Positions 44,144 through 52,571 of a stretch of DNA of 64,000 nucleotides are shown here, piece by piece. A program made the position numbers and the translations under genes. Position 1 is the stretch's first letter. Every line of letters begins with the position of its first letter. The stretch is from contig NZ_JAMQQG010000020.1 of the NCBI RefSeq assembly GCF_023716925.1, positions 1-64,000 of the forward strand, in the 5' to 3' direction. Below the pieces are notes generated by a model. The model made no database searches, was not told where the DNA came from, and was given only the letters and a program-made list of their open reading frames with translations. Source of the stretch: Frankia sp. R82 (GTDB lineage: Bacteria; Actinomycetota; Actinomycetes; Frankiales; Frankiaceae).

Positions 44144-44497
44144 TCAGGCGGTGACGATCTCCGCGCGCAGGGGGGCCAGGGCGGCGCCGATGTCGCCGGC
44201 GGTGGGGGCGGGGACGCCGAGGCCGGACAGGGCGGCGAGCAGGTGGTTCACCACCGCGTCGAACTGGGCGTTGTTGATTTTCAGGGGGGCGTGGACGGCG
44301 GGGATGACCCGGCCGGAGTAGGTCTCCGGACCGCCGATTGCGGCGGAGATGAACGCCCGCTGGTGGGCCTTGAGGCTGGGAATGTCCTTGCCGGCGAAGA
44401 AGGGGGCGAGCTGCGGGTCGGCCGTGATCCGGACGTAGAAGTCGTCGACGGCGGCCTCGACGGCCTTCGCACCGCCGATCTTTTCGTAGGAGCTCAT
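44144..44497 (-). CDS. glbN: Group I truncated haemoglobin (HbN-type)
   Basis: 117 residues, a 2-on-2 globin. Tyr21 at B10 and Gln46 at E11 (with Leu42 at E7) match the mycobacterial HbN distal pocket; the proximal His is His69 (VIPAVH); ALGG-like IGGPETYSGR and the B-helix DDFYVRITAD are diagnostic. HbN detoxifies nitric oxide with oxygen, and Frankia is known to use such globins in oxygen/NO balance during symbiosis. The ATG at 44497 has only a weak ribosome-binding site. Single gene. Confidence 0.92.
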   Translation of the reverse strand: MSSYEKIGGAKAVEAAVDDFYVRITADPQLAPFFAGKDIPSLKAHQRAFISAAIGGPETYSGRVIPAVHAPLKINNAQFDAVVNHLLAALSGLGVPAPTAGDIGAALAPLRAEIVTA

Positions 44498-44618
44498 CGA
44501 AGGACTCGCTTTCGCAGTAGAGGCCCGGCCTGACCGGGGATGGGCCACGGCTCTACTCAACCCGCGGGCGGTCGGACGGGAAAGGTGCCGGAAGTCCGCA
44601 CCTCCGGGAAGGAAGGCC

Positions 44619-44636
44619 GGCGGCCCGAGGGCCGCC
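44619..44636. terminator. GC hairpin downstream of the phosphoesterase operon
   Basis: ggcggcccgagggccgcc folds into a 7- to 8-bp GC stem. On the minus strand it lies about 75 bases after the phosphoesterase stop. On the plus strand it is followed by tggcttgtttt. Probably the end of the cupredoxin-phosphoesterase transcript. Confidence 0.6.
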
Positions 44637-44711
44637 TGGCTTGTTTTCCACGGTGTCGGCGTCGGCATGGCACCGATGGTCCACCACCCTTGTCAGCGCT
44701 CAGGCGGGGAT

Positions 44712-45716
44712 TCAGGCGAGTCGGGCGTCGGTGATGGTAAGGGCGGGGTTGGCCGGTTGGTAGGTGACCTCGCGAATGCCGAGGGCGCCGGCGAGTTTTC
44801 CCGGTGGCAGGGTCACCGGTGTGGGCGCGGGACCCTCCCCGGGACGAGGCAGAGGATAGGCGGTTGTGGTCGCACTGTGAAAGGTGACGTTGCCCTCCCG
44901 TTTGGTGAACAGCTGGTGGACGTGGCCGTTCAGGCAGGTCACCGAGGAAAACCGGCTGAGCTGACTCAGGACGGCTGCGGCGTCGTCGGTGCCCCAGCCC
45001 CATTTCGGGTACATGGCGAACAGGGGAATGTGGCTGAACACGACGATCGGTGTGTCGGCGGACAGGCCGGCGACGTCCTTGCGGACGAACTCGATCTGCT
45101 CGGCGCCGAGGTGGCCGAGTGCCTCCAGGGTGAACGTGTTCACCAGCGACAGGAAATGCACGCCGCGCAGGTCGAAGCTGTACCAGCCCTGGCCACGGGT
45201 ACCGGCGCCGAAGGTGGCCAGATAGGCACGTCCACCGTCGTCGACGGAGTCGTGCTCGCCGGGCACCGTGTAGACGGCACCGGTGCGCAGCGCGGACATC
45301 ATCTGCTTGGCCTGGTCGAACTGCGCCGGGGTGGACAGATGGCTGATGTCGCCGGTGTGCACGACGAAGTCCGGCCGGTACGGCAGCGTGTTGACCTGGT
45401 TGACCGCCCGCTGGAAGGAGGTGGTGACGTCCGGGTTCGCGGTTCCGCGGAACCCCAGATGACTGTCGCTGACCTGCACGAACCGGATGTCCGCGCTCGG
45501 CGTGGCGGCCGCTGCGGCGCCGCCCCCGTGATCGTCGTCCACAACGTGGCGGGTCACCTCGCCGCCGACGACCGTCAGCGCCACCGCCGCACCGAACCAG
45601 GCGGCATGCCGGGCGAGCCGTCGCCGCGACATGCCAGGGCCGGCCTGCCCGGAATCCGGCTGGTCGGACGTTGGCTGCTCGGACGTTGGCTGCTCGGGCG
45701 TTGGCTGCTCGCTCAC
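44712..45716 (-). CDS. Tat-exported calcineurin-like metallophosphoesterase
   Basis: 334 residues. QVSDSHLG, HTGDISH, GEHD (GNHD in most relatives), FSHIP and NGHVHQ supply the two-metal site of the calcineurin-like phosphatase superfamily. The N-terminal 28 residues are QPTSEQPT repeats (15-bp units, 45665-45712), followed by MSRRRLARHAAWFG, a Tat-type signal. GTG 45716 overlaps the cupredoxin stop (GTGA), so they are coupled. Acts outside the membrane; substrate unknown. Its pairing with a cupredoxin suggests copper or redox-stress physiology. Confidence 0.88.
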   Translation of the reverse strand: MSEQPTPEQPTSEQPTSDQPDSGQAGPGMSRRRLARHAAWFGAAVALTVVGGEVTRHVVDDDHGGGAAAAATPSADIRFVQVSDSHLGFRGTANPDVTTSFQRAVNQVNTLPYRPDFVVHTGDISHLSTPAQFDQAKQMMSALRTGAVYTVPGEHDSVDDGGRAYLATFGAGTRGQGWYSFDLRGVHFLSLVNTFTLEALGHLGAEQIEFVRKDVAGLSADTPIVVFSHIPLFAMYPKWGWGTDDAAAVLSQLSRFSSVTCLNGHVHQLFTKREGNVTFHSATTTAYPLPRPGEGPAPTPVTLPPGKLAGALGIREVTYQPANPALTITDARLA

Positions 45717-46240
45717 GCGGTCACCTGCACGGTGGCGAGCATGAACGGGTGGATCGAGCACAGGTACGAGTAGGTCCCGGCCTTCGTGAAGGTGTAGCGG
45801 TAGGTGTCGCCGGTGTCCAGAGTCGGTGAATGCAGCGGACCGTTGGAGCTGACGACGGTGTGCGCGTCCGAGTCCCGGTTCGTCCAGGTGACCGTGGTGC
45901 CGACCCGTACGGTCAGGTTCGCCGGGGAGAACGCGAAGTTCTTGATGTCGATGGCGGTTCCCGTCACGGGCGCCTGTGCCCCGGGACCGGCGGCGCCGGC
46001 ACCGGCGGGCATCTGCATTCCCGGCATTGATGTACCCGACGTCGGCATCCCCGGCGAGGGAGCGGCCGCCGCGGCTCCGCCACCGTCGGCGGGTGCGCTG
46101 GCGGCCGGCGGCGGGGCCGCGGCGGCGGTGTTGTTTCCGGACGATCCGCAGGCGGCGAGGACAGTGAGCGCCACCGTCACCAGAATGGCCCCGGAAAAAG
46201 GTGCACGTCGCCACCGGACAAGAGACTGATTGTTCACCAC
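45713..46240 (-). CDS. Cupredoxin (plastocyanin-like) lipoprotein
   Basis: 175 residues. Signal with lipobox VLAAC near 31, an Ala/Pro/Gly/Met-rich linker (MPGMQMPAG could bind copper), then a cupredoxin domain: DSDAHTV gives the first His, and YLCSIHPFM gives Cys, His and Met of a type 1 copper site. Start is GTG 46240 or 46237. A GTAACC-type sequence lies about 80 bases upstream, matching one upstream of the neighbouring sigma gene. It should act as an extracytoplasmic electron carrier. Confidence 0.9.
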   Translation of the reverse strand: MVNNQSLVRWRRAPFSGAILVTVALTVLAACGSSGNNTAAAAPPPAASAPADGGGAAAAAPSPGMPTSGTSMPGMQMPAGAGAAGPGAQAPVTGTAIDIKNFAFSPANLTVRVGTTVTWTNRDSDAHTVVSSNGPLHSPTLDTGDTYRYTFTKAGTYSYLCSIHPFMLATVQVTA

Positions 46241-46320
46241 AGAACCGTTCCGGCCCCGGTTGGGCCTTGGCTGTCATGGTCCGCTCCGGTGCGGACTCCT
46301 CACTTCTCAATAAGGCGGCG

Positions 46321-46326
46321 GGTTAC
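46321..46326 (-). promoter_or_regulatory. Candidate ECF sigma -35 element upstream of the cupredoxin gene
   Basis: On the minus strand this reads GTAACC followed after 8 bases by TATT. The same GTAACC-N8-TATT occurs upstream of the ECF sigma gene (48075-48080). Distance to the cupredoxin start is about 80 bases. Confidence 0.5.
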
Positions 46327-46356
46327 ACCGGGGCGTCGGCGCGAATGTATTCACTG

Positions 46357-47118
46357 TCACACCGAACGGGGTGGTGCATACACCTGTACGACACCCGACA
46401 GTTCACGCACCTGAATTTCCGGTAGCGTCCGTGGTGGGGTGCGCAACTGAGAATGCACCACCTCGCCGGTAATCGCGAAACTGGTCCGGTGGCAGGGGCA
46501 GTTCAGTCGGCTGGCCGCCGCGTCCAGGGAGAGCTGGCAGCCCTGATGGGTGCATACACCGGACACGGCGCGCACCTGGCCGCCGCTGCGGCGGACAAAG
46601 CCGCTCACCGTGCCCAGGTCGAAGGCGCGCACGCCCCCCTCGGGCAGGTCCTGGGTGGTCGTGACCGTCCACCAGCTGGCGGTGGCGGGCATCAGCGTCG
46701 ATGCCTCGGTGTCCGGTGGTGGCGTGGTGTCCGCGGAACCGACTGTGCGCTGGACGAACGCCCCGACCGCGCCTCCCACCGTGGCCGCCGCCGCCGCGAC
46801 GGACGCGCCGCCGACGAACCGACGCCGGGTCCCCGCCCGACCACGCCGGGAGGCCAGCTCGTCCACGGTCGCCTTGTCCACGGTCGGACTGTTGGTGGTC
46901 GTGCTGTCGGTCGTGGGAGGGTCGGCGTCCAGGGTGGCGGCGAGCCGGCGGTGCAGATCGGCGAGGAAGCCGGGGTCCGGGGCGTCCGCGCCGGGGGCGG
47001 CCGCCCGCAGGATGATGGCCGCCCGCAGCTCGGCGGCGTCCTCGGGGGCGGCGGCGAACGGTCGGGGACGGCGACCGTGCAGCAGATCCTCGACGAAACG
47101 GTGCGTTGCGCGCCGCAT
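46357..47118 (-). CDS. Rieske [2Fe-2S] protein with Tat-like anchor, next to an ECF sigma gene
   Basis: 253 residues. C-terminal Rieske domain with CTHQGC and CPCHRTSF supplying Cys-His/Cys-His cluster ligands. Mid-protein TRRRFVGGASVAAAAATVGGAVG is a Tat-type signal/anchor. The N-terminal ~90 residues are helical and charged (RRATHRFVEDLLHGRR), the position where an anti-sigma domain would be. The ATG overlaps the sigma stop (TGATG), so it is translationally coupled to the sigma factor. It may be a redox-sensing anti-sigma factor; this is inference, since no ZAS motif is visible. Confidence 0.87.
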   Translation of the reverse strand: MRRATHRFVEDLLHGRRPRPFAAAPEDAAELRAAIILRAAAPGADAPDPGFLADLHRRLAATLDADPPTTDSTTTNSPTVDKATVDELASRRGRAGTRRRFVGGASVAAAAATVGGAVGAFVQRTVGSADTTPPPDTEASTLMPATASWWTVTTTQDLPEGGVRAFDLGTVSGFVRRSGGQVRAVSGVCTHQGCQLSLDAAASRLNCPCHRTSFAITGEVVHSQLRTPPRTLPEIQVRELSGVVQVYAPPRSV

Positions 47119-47918
47119 CACGCCCCCCCAACCTGCGTCACCTGTGCCGCCTTGCGCAGGGCCCGGTGCTGCAGGACCTTCGCGTTCGCGACGCTTACCC
47201 CGAGCTCGGCCGCCGCCTCCCGGATCGTCCGGGATTCCAGGAACCGTAGCCGCAGGATGCTCTGGTAGCGCGGTGACAACGCCGCGAGGATCTGCTCGGC
47301 CTGAGCGGTCGAACCGCCGGCGAAACCAGGTCCTGCGCTGCCAGCAGGTTCGTCGGTGCCAGGTCCGCCGGTGCCCCGGCCAGGGGGAGGGACGGCACTC
47401 GGGCTGTCCGCGGCCCGCACCGGGTCGCGCATGGACTCGGCGGCCACCGCGTCCAGCTGCTCGGTGTCCAGGATGGTGACCGCAACACCGAGGGTCCGCC
47501 GCCAGTGCGCGGCCAGGGCGGTGCGGGCGACCGCGTTGAGGTAGGCGCGGACCTCCCCGATGCTCGCCGAGATCCGCAGCGGGCGCAGCGCGGTCGTGAA
47601 GACCTCGGCGGTCAGGTCCTCGGCATCGGCCCGGTTGCCGACCTTCGCAAACATCATCCGGTAGATGCGATCGGCATTGTCGCGGTAGATGTCCTCCCAG
47701 CCCGGGTAGGCGGCGCTTGCCGGTGCGCTGTCCGCCGCCGATCCGCCGTCCTCGGCCGCCGTGGCGCCCTCTGTCGGTGCGGTACCAGCTGTCGGTGCGG
47801 TATCAGCTGTCGGCGCGGCACCGACCATGGCGACCGGCTCGTCCGCCGGGCCGACGATGCGCAGCCGCGGGGCCGTCCCGATGCTGGTGACGCGCTGGTC
47901 ACGCGCCGGACGCGTCAT
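47118..47918 (-). CDS. ECF-family RNA polymerase sigma factor
   Basis: 266 residues. Region 2 is YRDNADRIYRMMFAKVGNRADAEDLTAEVF; region 4 is ILAALSPRYQSILRLRFLESRTIREAAAELGVSVANAKVLQHRALRKAA. An Ala/Thr/Pro-rich N-terminal extension (15-bp repeats at 47770-47815) and a Gly/Pro linker between regions 2 and 4 are unusual. ATG 47918 has AGGGCG upstream; 48002 is an alternative that fits the promoter-like motif at 48075. Coupled to the Rieske gene, and likely to control the cupredoxin operon through a shared promoter motif. Confidence 0.88.
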   Translation of the reverse strand: MTRPARDQRVTSIGTAPRLRIVGPADEPVAMVGAAPTADTAPTAGTAPTEGATAAEDGGSAADSAPASAAYPGWEDIYRDNADRIYRMMFAKVGNRADAEDLTAEVFTTALRPLRISASIGEVRAYLNAVARTALAAHWRRTLGVAVTILDTEQLDAVAAESMRDPVRAADSPSAVPPPGRGTGGPGTDEPAGSAGPGFAGGSTAQAEQILAALSPRYQSILRLRFLESRTIREAAAELGVSVANAKVLQHRALRKAAQVTQVGGA

Positions 47919-48074
47919 GTCGGACGCCCTGCGCCCGAACCGACGTCCTGCACCGTCCCGCACCGGGTGCCACCGTCCCGTGTCGTCCGCCGAGCCGGCC
48001 ATCCGGGCTGCCCCGGACGCGCCATGCCGACTGGTCCACTCGATGTCTCGCGCACACCAGCAAATAGCACCCGG

Positions 48075-48080
48075 GGTTAC
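48075..48080 (-). promoter_or_regulatory. Candidate ECF sigma -35 element upstream of the sigma gene
   Basis: GTAACC-N8-TATT on the minus strand, the same spacing as at 46321. Suggests the sigma factor autoregulates. Confidence 0.5.
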
Positions 48081-48173
48081 ACGGAGCGTTCTGTCGTGGA
48101 CACGACACCTTCCGCGAGTCCGTGGCCGCCGTGCGGGCGTGGCCCGCCGTGCGCCCCGTTCACCGAGCGGTGT

Positions 48174-48971
48174 TCAGCGGCGGGTGCGGTCGTCGGCGAA
48201 CTGGTCGGGCACCCAGCTGGGCGCCCGCTTTTCCATGAAGGCCTGCATGCCCTCGCGCGGCTCGGCGGAGTGCGACAGCGTCCAGTACATGGTCTGGTAG
48301 TCGATGAGCCCGTAGCGTTCGTTGAGCATGCGCTTGACCTGCAGACGAGCCTCCGGAGCTGTCTGCAGGACCTCCCCGGCCGCCTGCAGGGCCGCCTCGC
48401 GCAGCTGGTCGTGCGGCACGACCCGGCTGATCACGCCGAGCCGCTGCGCCTCGGCCGCGTCGAACCGGCGGGCCGACAACAGCAGGTCGCGGGCGACGGC
48501 GAGCCCGACGTGGGCGGGCAGGACCGCCGCATAGGTGGCGTCGGTGATGCCCCGCAGCAGTTCCGGGACCCGGAAGGTCGCTCGGTCGCTGACCACGGCG
48601 ATGTCCGACAACATCGCGATCAGCAGTCCGCCACCCTGACAGATGCCGTTGACCGCGGAGATGACCGGCGCCGGGCTGTCCCGGATGGTCAGGAACGGCA
48701 GCAGGTCTGACCCGAGGAAGTCGGGAACGGGTGTGTCACCGGGCTCGGAGCGAGCGCCCAGATCGCCTCCGGGAGCGAAGACGTCCCCGGTACCGGTGAT
48801 GATGAGGGCGGCGAGGTCGGGATCGGAGTTGACCAGCCCGACCGCCCGGCGGATGCCGAAGTACATGGCCGGGGTCAGCGCGTTGCGGGCGGCCGGACGG
48901 TCGATCACACACCAGCCGATCACGCCGTCGCGCTCGAAGCGCAGCCCCGCGGCCCCGAGGTCGTCCTTCAT
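48174..48971 (-). CDS. Enoyl-CoA hydratase/isomerase family protein
   Basis: 265 residues of crotonase fold. IITGTGDVFAPGGDLG contains the first oxyanion-hole segment; NGICQGGGLLIAMLSDIAVVSD is the second; the rest follows the family to a C-terminal AFMEKRAPSWV. AGGAG lies 7 bases before the ATG. It stands alone, upstream of a divergent ABC ATPase. Typical roles are fatty-acid or amino-acid beta-oxidation; the exact substrate is not deducible. 48972-49224 upstream has no recognisable feature. Confidence 0.9.
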   Translation of the reverse strand: MKDDLGAAGLRFERDGVIGWCVIDRPAARNALTPAMYFGIRRAVGLVNSDPDLAALIITGTGDVFAPGGDLGARSEPGDTPVPDFLGSDLLPFLTIRDSPAPVISAVNGICQGGGLLIAMLSDIAVVSDRATFRVPELLRGITDATYAAVLPAHVGLAVARDLLLSARRFDAAEAQRLGVISRVVPHDQLREAALQAAGEVLQTAPEARLQVKRMLNERYGLIDYQTMYWTLSHSAEPREGMQAFMEKRAPSWVPDQFADDRTRR

Positions 48972-49224
48972 GACAGAGCTCCTCTCGACACCCCGGTCAA
49001 GCTCATGCGGCGCAGGCAGGGCCGGACGTGCCACTGATGGAGTCCTACCGCGTTCACCGGCCGAACGCAGTAGGATCACTGCGTCCTCCCGTCCGGCGAC
49101 GTTCGGCGACGTTCGGCGAGGGACGGGTTCCCCTCGCCCACCGGGTGGCCTTCGGCCTGAACGCGGTGCCGACCGGTGGCGGGCCTGCACGCACGCGGCC
49201 GCGGCGATCGGTCATCGTGATGCA

Positions 49225-50115
49225 ATGAGAGTCGCGAATTCCGTCCCGGCCGACGTGCTGGCGGCCGACCCGTTGCCGGCTGCGCGGGCCGCGTCGGCTG
49301 CGCGGGCCGCGTCGGCGGCCGGGCCTGCGCCCGTGCTCGAACTGCGTGCGGTCTCGTTGTGGCGCGCGGGCCGGCAGATCCTGCGTGACGTCTCGATGAC
49401 CGTGCGTCCCGGGGAGTTCTGGGCGCTGATCGGCCCCAACGGGGCGGGCAAGAGCACCCTGCTGAGCCTGTGCGGTGCGGTGGCGCATCCCAGCAGTGGC
49501 ACGGTGGAGGTCCTGGGTGAGCAACTTGGCCGGGTCGAGCTGCAGCGGCTGCGCCGGGTCATCGGGCATGTGAACCCCCGCCATCCGCTGCGCTCGCCGC
49601 TGCGGGTGCGCGACGTTGTCCTGACCGGGCTGACCGGCTCGGTCGAAACCCCGCCCCGCTGGCGGCCCGGCCCCGACGAGACGGCCGAGGCAGACCAGCT
49701 GATCGGTGCACTCGGCCTTGCGGCCCGCAGTGACGACCGCTGGCCGACTCTGTCCCAGGGCGAACGCGGCCGGGTCCTGGTCGCCCGCGCCCTGCTCTGC
49801 CGTCCGCGGCTGTTGTTGCTGGACGAGCCGGCCACCGGCCTGGACATCGCGGCCCGGGAGCAACTGCTGGAAACCCTCGACGCACTGCCCCGAACAGACC
49901 CCGACCTGGCCTGCATCCTCGTCACCCACCACCTGGAGGAACTACCCACCGCGATCACACACGCCGCCCTGCTGGGGGCCGGGCAGCTGACCGGTGCCGG
50001 CGCGGTGCACACGACGATCACCTCGGCGGCCATCACCGCCTGCTTCGGGCATCCCATCGACGTCCGCCACGACGACGGCCGCTGGAGCGCCCGCGCCCGC
50101 AGGCGACCGCGCTGA
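49225..50115 (+). CDS. Orphan ABC transporter ATP-binding protein
   Basis: 296 residues. Walker A GPNGAGKST, signature LSQGERGRV (Q in place of the usual first G), Walker B LLLLDEPATGL and the switch His in VTHH. The N-terminus has an Ala/Arg-rich repeat (ARAASAARAASA). Such proteins resemble the ModF/iron-type ATPases. There is no permease gene beside it, so it may be a regulator or a lone subunit. ATG at 49225 is inferred from the ABC domain starting about 40 residues later. Confidence 0.87.
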   Translation: MRVANSVPADVLAADPLPAARAASAARAASAAGPAPVLELRAVSLWRAGRQILRDVSMTVRPGEFWALIGPNGAGKSTLLSLCGAVAHPSSGTVEVLGEQLGRVELQRLRRVIGHVNPRHPLRSPLRVRDVVLTGLTGSVETPPRWRPGPDETAEADQLIGALGLAARSDDRWPTLSQGERGRVLVARALLCRPRLLLLDEPATGLDIAAREQLLETLDALPRTDPDLACILVTHHLEELPTAITHAALLGAGQLTGAGAVHTTITSAAITACFGHPIDVRHDDGRWSARARRRPR

Positions 50116-50166
50116 CACCGATCGGGTGCGCCGCACCGATCCGGGACGCCGTGACGGTGTGCCGAA

Positions 50167-50982
50167 TCAGGGCGTGCCCGCGCCGAGCGACTGCACGCGC
50201 GGCTCGTCGCCGGGACCGATGAGCAACTCCCGCCAGCGGGCGAGCTGTCCGGCGTCCGCGCCGTTCGCGGCGAGGAACCCCGCAGCGCCCCCGAATGCGC
50301 TCTCGAGTAGATCCAGCACGCTGCCGATGGCCTGCGGGTCCATCGCGGGCGCCTGCCTGCCGGTGGTGTCCGGTGATGGTGCGGCGCGCATGTGGTGGGC
50401 GTACTCCGCACGGCGGTCCAGCGCCGCCCGGACCAGGTGGATCCGCAGCCTGGTTGCCAGGTAGTCGGCGAGGATCGCCTCCCGTTCGACGCCCGCGGCC
50501 GCGAGCAGGACCGCTGTGACGACTCCTGTGCGGTCCTTACCGGCCGCGCAGTGCACCAGTGCGGGGGTACGCCCGTCCGAGATCAGGAACCGCAGGACGC
50601 GGACCAGCCTGGCACCGGCCGACTCGAGCATCAGGGCGTACAGCTCGGCGAGCTCCTCGCCGGCCCGGTACCGCAACGCCGCCGGATCGGCCAGGCCGGA
50701 GAGGTCGACCAGAGGTTCGTGCAGCCAGGTGATGCCGAGCTGCGGAAACCAGGCGGCCGGGCGGGGATGCTCGAACGGCGCACGCAGATCCACCACACCA
50801 CGCAGGCCGACGTCGTCCCGCAACAGTGCGATGTCCCCGATGGTCGCGGCGTCGAGGCTGTCGCCGCGCAGCAGCACCCGCGGTCGCACGACACCTCCGG
50901 CGGCGGGAAGTCCGCCCAGGTCGCGGACGTTGTGCGCGCCGACGAGATCGATCCAGTGCGGCTCGTTCCCGAGGGCGGTCAT
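50167..50982 (-). CDS. Tyrosine/dual-specificity protein phosphatase-like protein
   Basis: 271 residues. Active-site loop HCAAGKDRTG (CX5R with K and D, typical of the lipid/tyrosine phosphatase group such as Mycobacterium PtpB) with general acid loops in the N-terminal half (NVRDLGGLP). ATG overlaps the P450 stop (ATGA), making it the last gene of the long operon. It may dephosphorylate a protein, or a phosphoinositide as PtpB-type enzymes can; unproven. Confidence 0.9.
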   Translation of the reverse strand: MTALGNEPHWIDLVGAHNVRDLGGLPAAGGVVRPRVLLRGDSLDAATIGDIALLRDDVGLRGVVDLRAPFEHPRPAAWFPQLGITWLHEPLVDLSGLADPAALRYRAGEELAELYALMLESAGARLVRVLRFLISDGRTPALVHCAAGKDRTGVVTAVLLAAAGVEREAILADYLATRLRIHLVRAALDRRAEYAHHMRAAPSPDTTGRQAPAMDPQAIGSVLDLLESAFGGAAGFLAANGADAGQLARWRELLIGPGDEPRVQSLGAGTP

Positions 50983-52493
50983 GCGACGGCATCCGGACGG
51001 CTCGCGCTTTCTCCTTGCTCGGGCGTGCCCGGGTTCTGCTGGCCGGGGGCGCCGGTGGTCCACCGCTCGCGCTCGGCGGCGCGGCGGCGGGCCAGCGTCA
51101 TCGTGAAGCCCGCCGGCTTGAGGGTCAGCGTCTGCCGCACGTCGAGGGAGTAGCCGCCGTGATCGAGCAGGCGGTACCGGTGGACGAGCAGGGCCAGCAT
51201 CAGCATGGCCTCGTGCAGCGCGAACTGCTGTCCGATGCACGATCGCTGCCCGGTGCCGAACGGCTTGTACGAGTGTGGCGGCCGTTGCGCCATCTGGTCC
51301 CGACCGAATCGGCTGGCATCGAACAGCTCGACGTCGTCCCCCCACACCGCGTCCCGGTGCAGCATGGAGGTCACCACGCTGATCGTCTCCCCGGCTCGGA
51401 CCGGATACCGTCCGGCCAGCAGGGTGTCGTGCAGGGGGCGGCGGTCGAACGACGGCGCCGTCGGCCACAGCCGCAACGCCTCCTGCAGGACCTGCCGGAT
51501 GTAGGTCAGCTTCCGGACCTCGGCGAACGCCGGTTCGGGATTCGGATCGGCGCCAAAGGCGACGTCGACCTCCCGCTGGGCCAGGTGCAGCGTCTCCGGG
51601 TCCTTCATCAGATAGTAGAGCGCGAACGACAGCAGCCCGGACGTCGTCTCGTGGCCGGCGATGAGGAAGCTGATCACCTGGAAGCGGACGTTCAGCTCGT
51701 CGAGCAGTTCCCCGGTCTGCGGGTACGGGGCGGCCAGCATGAGGTCGAGCAGGTCCTTCGGGCCGGTGGACGGCGCCGCCCGGCGGGCCCTGATCACCTC
51801 GTCGACGGTCTGCGCCATGGTCGCGCAGTCCGCTCGGTACTGCCCGGTCAGGTCCGGGTCTTCGGCTCCCGGTGCCCGACCCACCTGGAGGCGACTGTAG
51901 GTCAGGGCGCCGTTCATCGCGCGGACGAACGGATGGGGCTCCTCGCGTGTGAACGATTCGAGGTCGTAGCCGAATCCGGCCAGGCCGATGGTGTCCAGCG
52001 TCATTCTGGTCAGGTCGCCCGGGACGTCGACCGGGGTGGGGCCGGTCCCGCCCTGCCCCGCTGCCTGGTCCCACCGGTCGAGCAGTCGGCGTGCCGCGCG
52101 GAGCATGAACGCGTGGTAGCCGCGCAGGCCGTCGACCGCGAACGCGGGCCGCAGAATGGTGTGGGCCCTGCGCCAGTTCTCCTCCTCCGTGTAGGCGGTG
52201 AACAGTCCGTCTCCGATGTACTCCCGCGCGAAGCGCAGCCCCGCTCCCAGGTCCTTGCCGAAGCGCGAGTCATCGCAGACGTCGGCCACCAGCTCCTGCG
52301 AGGAGACCAGCAGGGGGGCGTAGTCGTCGCTGATCCGCCAGCGGTAGATCGGCCCCAGCCGACGGGCGACCCGTACACAGGCCAGGCTGTACCCGTCGTC
52401 GCCGAACTCCTCCGCTGTGACGGTCGCCTCCGGTATCCCGTCCGGACCCGGCGGCGCGCCGCCGGTGGTCACGCTGGAGATTCTGGCTGCCAT
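50979..52493 (-). CDS. CYP102-like cytochrome P450 (heme domain only)
   Basis: 504 residues. AGHETTSGLLSFALYYLMK is the I-helix oxygen-binding motif, EALRLWPTAP the K-helix ExxR region, and FGTGQRSCIGQQFALHEA the heme-Cys loop. The I-helix, WPTAPSF and heme blocks closely match the P450 BM3 heme domain, a fatty-acid hydroxylase, but there is no fused reductase. GGGAGG lies 8 bases before the ATG. It lies downstream of a fatty-acyl CoA ligase in the same operon, so it is likely to hydroxylate a fatty acid or acyl chain; a separate reductase is needed. Confidence 0.94.
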   Translation of the reverse strand: MAARISSVTTGGAPPGPDGIPEATVTAEEFGDDGYSLACVRVARRLGPIYRWRISDDYAPLLVSSQELVADVCDDSRFGKDLGAGLRFAREYIGDGLFTAYTEEENWRRAHTILRPAFAVDGLRGYHAFMLRAARRLLDRWDQAAGQGGTGPTPVDVPGDLTRMTLDTIGLAGFGYDLESFTREEPHPFVRAMNGALTYSRLQVGRAPGAEDPDLTGQYRADCATMAQTVDEVIRARRAAPSTGPKDLLDLMLAAPYPQTGELLDELNVRFQVISFLIAGHETTSGLLSFALYYLMKDPETLHLAQREVDVAFGADPNPEPAFAEVRKLTYIRQVLQEALRLWPTAPSFDRRPLHDTLLAGRYPVRAGETISVVTSMLHRDAVWGDDVELFDASRFGRDQMAQRPPHSYKPFGTGQRSCIGQQFALHEAMLMLALLVHRYRLLDHGGYSLDVRQTLTLKPAGFTMTLARRRAAERERWTTGAPGQQNPGTPEQGESASRPDAVA

Positions 52494-52571
52494 GGTGACG
52501 TCCTCCCTTGGTGGGGATGTGGCGGACGCGGTGTCGCCGCGCCGCGGCGAGCTGGGCGGTCGAGACGGCGC

